Source: Plantago major
Taxonomy: Eukaryota; Streptophyta; Magnoliopsida; Lamiales; Plantaginaceae
DNA: 64,000 nt
Assembly: GCA_026545765.1 (NCBI GenBank)
Contig: CM048842.1
Location: 91,973,230-92,037,229, forward strand
Reading direction: 5' to 3'
Within the stretch, counting starts at the first letter, position 1. Every line of letters begins with the position of its first letter. Below the pieces are notes generated by a model that was not told where the DNA came from, made no database searches, and saw only the letters and a list, made by a program, of their open reading frames with translations. A program made the position numbers and the translations under genes. This document shows, in pieces, positions 57,601 through 64,000 of this stretch.

Positions 57601-57890
57601 TATCATCTACCAGTTACTATACTTGAGTAATGTGTATGTGCTATGTTGTTCCAGTATTAATGGATGACCACAAGGAAGCCGAGGCCATTGCAGAGCTCTC
57701 GAAAGCTCTAACGTTTAAGCCAGACCTACAGTTACTACATCTTCGAGCAGCATTTCATGATTCGATGGGTGACCTTGTTTCGACTGTTCGGGACTGTGAG
57801 GCAGCTCTTTGTCTTGATCCAAAGCACACAGACACATTAGAACTTCTTGGAAGAGCAAAAGAAAGGCTTAATGAAGAAAAAGCAAAATGA
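54649..57890 (+). CDS. ETO1: ETO1-like BTB/TPR protein (ethylene overproducer 1 family)
   Basis: ETO1 and its EOL paralogs are CUL3-ligase adaptors that target type-2 ACC synthases for degradation and so restrain ethylene production. Four exons keep phase: 54,649-56,693; 56,783-57,074; 57,156-57,465; 57,655-57,890, giving about 960 residues, close to Arabidopsis ETO1. The N-terminus has LADVYRRLE and YMEQCAIFRGYPDPKLFRRC, then HTKIVLSAWLRFERREDE. The BTB domain is about residues 243-345 (CDFRFYIGDDEVKCNRFKIA, FKTMLYGGFNES). The TPR-type repeats that bind ACC synthase fill about 440-950 (AQKWFEAAVEVGHVYSLVGV, GWVLYDTGYREEAIAKAEES, DHAVDCYMSALNIK, HKEAEAIAELSKALTFKPD). An alternative start is Met14 (54,688, MVDGGCKGPQ). 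Intact. ETO1 rather than an EOL cannot be fixed from motifs alone. Confidence 0.92.
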
Positions 57891-59280
57891 TCGGGATGGT
57901 GAGATAAAGAGCTATTTCATATCTCAGATTCCTAGTTGTTTGCTTGCTAGCCAGAGTACGATTAACCTCTGGATTTGAAATGACTGCTTGTATACCAGGT
58001 ACTGGCCAAATGTGCCATACCATTAGAGATTTATTTTACAGAGGACTTGTGGTTGAATTGACACAAAAGTAAGCAACATGAATATAGAACATAACAAGGG
58101 ATCGATGATCAAAGGTCATGTATATATGCATTAATACTTTTCCCTTTTTTACGCCTTAATTTCCCATGCATATACCTTTTTGGTGATGGTATATTGGTGG
58201 ACCTCATGTAGTTTGATAATCATATGTGTACAAATTTTTTATTTTTTTATAGGAAATTGGAACAACTACAGAATATGAATCCGTTCAGAATAAAATATCC
58301 ATGATCATACTCATAAGTTGTGTTGCTTAGTTAGTTAAAAGAGAATATCCAGTGGAAGCAAGGTTTTTCACAATAAATGAATGCCATATCGCGTACATTG
58401 CCACATATTTCCCGGCCAGACGCCTCCAATCTTATGTACCACTTTTCTTGTGGCGAGGAACTACTGTGCAAAGAATCAAGGTGATTACACATACGTGTAA
58501 TTTTAAGATCTCTTACTGGCTTGTTTCTTCAACGAAACTCATTCGGTCAGGTTTAATTCGATTCGATTCGGTTTCATTAAGTTGATTCAAATTTAGTTAT
58601 ATTTTATCTACAATTCGATTCGATTCAAGAATTTCAGTTGAATAAAACCGAGCCTATGTTATAATTTGTAAGGTTGCGAAAATTCTGCTTTGCATAAAGT
58701 GTCATTTTAACATAGTTATTACATGGTATGATTGTCAAAAAACTTAATTTCATAAAAGTGATATTCGTGGTATTCATGTACCATTTTAGATTTGGATTCT
58801 AACCATATTCGTTAACTATAGCATCAAGATAGTCATCGTTACATTCCAACAATAATTAGTGCACATGATTAACATGTCATATTATTTGAAGTAGTAGAAT
58901 AATTAAAAAAACTCTGAATCTAGTACTCATTCCATTCGGAAAATATTCATATATCAGGATCAACGCATAGTCTTTAATGAAAAATTCAAATAAAAATAAA
59001 ACATGAAAATGTGTCAAATTTAATTGAGTGGTGAATAGTGGATGTATTAAAAATGGATAAATCCAACTCGATTAAAGTCAACATGCTTACATGATAAGTG
59101 TCCGACTCAACTAAAGTTGAGCTATAGCTGTATAACAAACACTCGGGTAGTTTTTTTCGAAAATTTCAGAGTAAACTTAATACATTGGGCTAAAAGGTAT
59201 TGGACTACAATAACGTCTTCATTTCCAATTGGTACATAAAGGCCCAGCCCAAGAAAGCCATCAGTTAGGGTTTATCAGGT
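57891..59280. other. Spacer between ETO1 and importin genes
   Basis: AT-rich, with the ETO1 3' region at its left. At 58,548-58,625 the word ATTCGATTCG repeats in a small AT/CG-mixed tract. No gene is recognised; 58,352-58,585 is a chance ORF. Confidence 0.45.
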
Positions 59281-60041
59281 CAAGCAAACACGGGCAGAAC
59301 GGGCAGCTGCCCTTGAAAATTGAAAATCAGTATTAAGCTCAATCCCCTGAAGAAACCCTTTCTCCCGCTTACTCTTTCCAGTTCGAAAAAATTCCTCCAA
59401 ACACGCATTTCCAGTTACGGCTGATCTTCTTCAAGTATCGGAAATCTCCAGTTAATCGGAGGGTTAACGTTTGAGTTGCAGATAGCTAGCAGCTGTGAGA
59501 AAGTCGAAAGCTGAAAAGCCCTAGCTCGCTGCGTCTGCAATTGAGGTAACCTTTTTTTTTGCTTTTTAGGTCTAGATCTATCTGCATTTCAGCTGATTAT
59601 GTGTAGTTGTTTTCTCGATTGCTGTTTTCTGGTGGTGAATCTGTTAGGTTTGAGTTGTGTTTGGTTTGATTTGTATTATTAGGTTTGAGTTGACTGATGA
59701 CTGATGTGAATTGTGTATGTTTGCTTAGATTACGATTCTGTAGGTTTGTTTTATCTGCTAGCTTTTTGTTTTTTGTTTCTTCTGTTGATTCTTATGGATT
59801 AGAAGGCGAAGATTGGTGCAAATTGTTAATTGCTTCTGTTGTTATTGATGGATGATTAAGGAGGAGGATTAGTTGGGATGTGAGTGTTGTTGTGGGATAA
59901 TTATTTGATTTGTTTGTACAGATTCAGGAAATGATTTGTCGGTTTGGAGTTTGGTTGTGAATATTATTGCCTGATTGTTTGTTTGGTGCCCTACACTGAG
60001 ATATTATGTAGCTGACTTGTAAGTGTTTGAATTACATGTAG
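59281..60041 (+). promoter_or_regulatory. Importin gene leader exon and leader intron
   Basis: A CT/CCC-rich leader (CCCCTGAAGAAACCCTTTCT at 59,343) ends at CAATTGAG|GTAACC (59,545/59,546). The intron is T-rich and ends TTACATGTAG (60,041). The first five bases of the next exon, GCTAA, precede the start codon. Confidence 0.65.
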
Positions 60042-60046
60042 GCTAA

Positions 60047-62760
60047 ATGGCGCTAGAGATTACCCAGTATTTGTTGGCTGCTCAGTCGCTGGATGCCAAT
60101 GTTCGAAATGAAGCCGAGACTGCTCTTGGTCAGTTCAGAGACCAAAACTTACCAGGATTTCTGTTGTCACTGTCTGTTGAACTCTCAAACGATGGAAAGC
60201 CTGCTGAGTCTCGAAGGCTTGCTGGTATTATCCTGAAAAACTCATTGGATGCTAAGGATCAAGTGACAAAGGACCAACTTGTCCAACAGTGGGTGGCAAT
60301 TGATGTTGCCTTCAAGTCTCAAATAAAAAATTCTATGTTGAGTACTCTCAGATCGGCTGTTCGGGATGCAAGTCACACTGCTGCACAGGTAATTGCGAAG
60401 ATTGCTTCGATCGAGATTGAGAGGAAGGAATGGCCTGAACTCGTGGCGTTATTGCTTGCCAATATGACTCAGCCGGATACCCCTTCATCCCTGAAGCAGG
60501 CAACCTTGGAAACACTAGGCTATGTTTGTGAGGAGATATTTAACGTAGATCTTGAGCAGAATGAAGTAAATGCAGTTCTAACGGCTGTTGTTCAGGGAAT
60601 GAATGTCTCAGAACAGAACCCGGAAGTCCGCCTGGCTGCAACAAGGGCCCTATATAATGCCCTTGATTTTGCTCGGACAAACTTTGAGAATGAAATGGAG
60701 AGAAACTATATTATGAAGGTAGTATGTGATGCTGCCATAGCAAAAGAGACGGAGATCAGACAGGCTGCTTTTGAGTGTCTAGTTTCCATCGCATCAACAT
60801 ACTATAATGTACTTGAACCCTATATGCAAAAGATTTTTGAGCTCACATCTAATGCAGTCAAAGGAGATGAGGAGGGTGTTGCCCTTCAAGCACTAGAGTT
60901 CTGGAGTTCGATCTGTGATGAAGAATTGGATAGGCAAGACTATGAGATTCCTGAAAGTGGAGACTCTGCTCCACATTCTCAGTTTATCCAGAAAGCTCTT
61001 GCAACTTTGGTTCCTATGCTGCTAGAGACTCTGCTCAAACAGGACGAGGAGCAAGACCAGGATGATGGAATTTGGAATCTGGCCATGGCTGGAGGAACAT
61101 GCCTTTGTCTTGTTGCTCGTACTGTTGGCGATAGCATCGTTCCGTTGGTTATGCCTTTTGTTCAGACCAATATATCAAAGACCGACTGGCGATCTCGGGA
61201 AGCAGCCACATATGCCTTTGGTTCAATCCTTGAGGGACCGAGCACAGCCCAGTTAACACCTATGGTGAATTCCGGCTTGGATTTTTTGCTCAATGCAATG
61301 ACAGACGAGAATAGCCATGTAAAAGATACAACTGCATGGACTCTTAGCCGCATCTTTGAGTTGTTGCACCTACCAGCTACTGGTTTCTCAGTTGTTACCC
61401 CTGCTAATCTCCATAAGATTTTGGAGGTCCTGTTGAAAAGTATAAGAGATGCTCCCCATGTGGCTGAGAAGGTCTGTTGGGCATTATATTATCTCGCTCA
61501 GGGTTATGAGGATTCTGCAAGCTCTTCCGTGCTGACACCTTACATTCCAGATATCTTGGATAACTTGATCAAGACAGCTGACCGAACAGATAGCAGTGAT
61601 TCAAAGCTCAGGAGTGCTGCATATGAAACCATAAATGAGGTTGTCAGGTGTTCAAACCTTTTGGAGACGGCTCCGATAATTGCTAAACTTCTCCCTGCTA
61701 TTATGTCTAAGCTGGAACAGACTTCAAGCATTCAAATTGCATCATCAGATCATAGCCATAGGGAGAAGCAGGGAGATTTACAAGCCTCTCTTTGTGGTGT
61801 GCTTCAGGTCATCATTCAAAAGCTAGGCAGTTCTGATAGCACTAAGCCGGTAGTACTTCAGCTTGCTGACCAGATCATGTTGCTTTTCCTCAATGTCTTT
61901 GCTTGTCGTAGTTCAACTGTTCATGAGGAAGCCATGCTTGCTATAGGCGCCTTGGCCTATGTCACCGGGCAAGGGTTTGAGAAGTACATGTCAGAGTTCT
62001 ACAAGTATTTAGAGATGGGTTTGCAGAATTTTGAAGAATATCAGGTGTGCTCCATTTCAGTTGGGGTCGTTGGTGATATATGCCGTGCGTTGGATGACAA
62101 AATCTTGCCATACTGTGATCCTATCATGCAACATCTCCTCAAGGATCTTTCAAGTGGTGAATTACACCGGTCAGTAAAACCTCCCATATTCTCTTGCTTT
62201 GGAGACATTGCTCTTGCAATTGGAGATCAATTTGAAAAGTACACCAGTTATGCACTGCCAATGATGCAAAGTGCTTCTGAAGTTTGTGCTCAGATGGATG
62301 AGGATGATGAGGAGATGGTGGAATATGGCAACCAGCTGAGGCGGAGTATTTTTGAAGCTTACTCTGGACTCCTTCAGGGGTTTAAGGGTACTAAAGCAGA
62401 ACTGATGTTACCCCATGCTCCTCATCTCCTTCAGTTCTTAGAACTAGTTGCCAAAGACCAGCAGAGGTATTTTGCTCGATGAATTTATCTTTATACTTCA
62501 CCCATTGATATCACTTTTCACCTTGCATCTCATATATGTTTCACCTTGTGTTCAGGGATGAGAATGTTACGAAGGCAGCAGTGGCAGTATTGGGTGACTT
62601 AGCTGATACACTTGGTTCCAACATGAAGTTATTGTTCAAAGATTGTTTGAACTGCAATGAGTTATTGCGCGAGTGCCTTCAGTCCGATGATGAACAACTG
62701 AAAGAAACTGCCAACTGGACCCAGGGAATGATTGGGCGTGCATTTTCTGTCAGTGCTTGA
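60047..62760 (+). CDS. KPNB1: Importin subunit beta-1 (karyopherin beta 1)
   Basis: Importin beta carries cargo, usually with importin alpha, through nuclear pores and releases it on RanGTP. Two coding exons, 60,047-62,466 and 62,556-62,760 (join AG|G, Arg-Asp), give about 874 residues, normal for the family. The N-terminal importin-beta domain (about 22-102) has AETALGQFRDQNLPGFLLSL and RRLAGIILKNSLDAK. HEAT repeats follow throughout (EVRLAATRALYNALDFARTN, IRQAAFECLVSIASTYY, WRSREAATYAFGSILEGP, HVKDTTAWTLSRIFELLH). The acidic loop EEQDQDDGIWNLAMAGGTCL is a hallmark. An untranslated first exon probably ends at 59,545 (GAG|GTAACC), with an intron to 60,041, so the ATG lies five bases into exon 2; such leader introns often raise expression. 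The end is intact (GMIGRAFSVSA). Confidence 0.96.
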
Positions 62761-63374
62761 TATCTTCGACAATGTGTTAGTATGTCACTATATGCTGTCT
62801 TATTTTGCTTTACTGTGGTAAGGTCATGTCTATGACACAAGGGTCGGGGTCGTGTCTGTGGAGTTGCATCTCGTATGTTTTGCTGGTGGAACTGAAACGA
62901 TGAAATTCTTTTCATTGATATGCCTAATTAAGGAAAATTTTGATGTCCTGTTTCTGAACTTACGGTCAGCCATGTTTCAGTGACCTGTTAATGTTACTCG
63001 GTTTTCTGTTACATCTGCATGAAATAAATTAATATTCTGTGTCAGTATTGCAGTATCTTGTTCGAAGCAGTTTTCAGCCAATATACTCCAATTTTTTGTT
63101 AATCATTTAATTGGTTTCTCCAAAATGATTTGGTGTCTGTCTGCATGTGTTATACTTGGTTGTTGAAATTTGTTTAGTGTGATTAGGTTTGCGAAATCAT
63201 CTATGTTTTATTCGTGCCCCCCGACCTTCCTAATATTCAAAGTTGGCTTGAAAATCTTCTCAAGTTATAATTTAAGCTTGAACGAATAGAGTTTTCACCA
63301 TCCGAACTCAAACTACTAAAAAAAAGATTGGTTCACGTGCTGCCCGGGGAGTAATATATGGACTCACATTTTAA
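62761..63374. other. 3' flank of the importin gene
   Basis: It holds the 3' untranslated region and spacer. No second gene is recognised. Confidence 0.55.
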
Positions 63375-63620
63375 CTGAAAGGACAATTCCATTTTGACCG
63401 GTCAACTGTCTTCGACTTTGACTGCGGATTACTCTTAAACTATAATATTAAATAATTTAATAAAATTATATAATGAACATTTAATTATTAAATTTTCATT
63501 ATATGATTTTATTAAATTATTTATTATTATAGTTTAAGAGTAATTTACGGTGAAAATCGAAGACAGTTGACCGTAGAATTGTAAAATGGAAAGATTTCTT
63601 TGAAATAGATGGAGTATTAT
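63375..63620. mobile_element. Stowaway-like MITE, copy 3
   Basis: CATTTTGACCGGTCAACTGTC and the mirrored GACAGTTGACCGTAGAATTG share ends with copies 1-2 (GACAGTTGACCG). Arms read ATTTAATAAAATTATATAATG and ATTATATGATTTTATTAAAT. ATGGAGTATTA marks the border. Copy 3 is the most regular hairpin of the three. Confidence 0.8.
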
Positions 63621-64000
63621 TCTTTAGAGTCTTCCAGTTAGATATTGATTTGACCCACGGACAGTGATCTCTAAGTGTGTTTCATATCATTGTCATCCCT
63701 AAAGAGAATGTAAAAGGATTATAAATTGATTAGTTTCGAATTGATCACTTTTTTTTTTATATAAGTATACATATGATTGGGTTCTTAAGCTAAATTATGC
63801 AACTAATCATTGTTGAACATTTCTTGGAAGATAAGTCCATCTAATGGGGTTGACTTCTACCCACCTACACCGCTACAAGAAACTAATTTTGGAAATATGG
63901 GTATCATGACCACTTGACATTGCACCTTGTCAAGGGAATTGTGTAAAATTATCATAAAGACAAACACCTATATTGGAGGTAAATATCTAAATCAAGGTTT
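63621..64000. other. Terminal spacer, no gene seen
   Basis: AT-rich. The word CGCTACAAGAAACTAATTTT at about 63,869 resembles a mutated CACTA end but lacks the subterminal repeats needed to call it. Confidence 0.45.

Noticed and set aside
61062-61256. Small ORFs inside the importin beta exon
   Set aside because: They overlap a long, well-supported coding exon in other frames.
63865-63885. Possible CACTA end (CGCTACAAGAAACT)
   Set aside because: The first bases are changed and there are no subterminal GACGGAT-type repeats.

Overview
The window is nuclear DNA of a flowering plant, a eudicot. Genes have short GT-AG introns, the spacers are AT-rich and full of small DNA transposons, and the gene families are plant ones (two-component Ubl-BAG protein, AMT2 ammonium transporter, ETO1, R1-type NLRs, ATR with plant-type FATC). 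The tandem R1A-like NLRs suggest an asterid, perhaps Lamiales or Solanales; that placement is an inference.

Layout, left to right. 1-5,500: an intact BAG-family co-chaperone gene (572-3754, +) with an unusual Pro/His/Tyr-rich tail, then a frameshifted F-box-associated (DUF295) gene fragment (-). 5,500-11,650: a transposon zone holding a Stowaway-like MITE, a long-TIR element with an exon-like insert, a hAT-like element and a 2.2-kb non-autonomous CACTA element lying in a tandem repeat. 11,650-17,200: two broken host gene fragments, both on the minus strand: the kinase end of ATR and the PPR-SMR end of an organellar RNA-binding protein. 17,445-20,040: a decayed second copy of the BAG 5' half, split by an intact intronless membrane-protein gene that sits directly behind the copied BAG leader. 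20,159-22,496: an intact five-exon AMT2-type ammonium transporter (-).

24,960-30,670: two tandem NLR immune-receptor genes (-). Both are broken, one by frameshifts and one by a TRIM-like insertion and truncation. 31,968-32,041: tRNA-Ile(AAT). 33,303-34,979: a GARP/G2-like transcription factor with EAR-type repression motifs (-). About 39,590-44,780: the fossil of a Ty3/gypsy element carrying antisense genes. 44,780-49,500: gene-free AT-rich DNA with a long degenerate tandem array, a foldback MITE and a duplicated block.

49,867-62,760: a gene-dense housekeeping block, all on the plus strand: ATP12 (mitochondrial F1-ATPase assembly), ETO1-like (BTB-TPR adaptor that turns over ACC synthase, limiting ethylene) and importin beta-1 (nuclear import). 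There is one doubtful small secreted-peptide gene between ATP12 and ETO1. The genes are independent plant loci with no operon logic. The most distinctive features are the BAG promoter/leader placed in front of an unrelated intronless gene, the ATR/PPR-SMR fragment cluster with a possible micro-inversion, and the very long low-complexity BAG tail bounded by two related W-E-x-F motifs.
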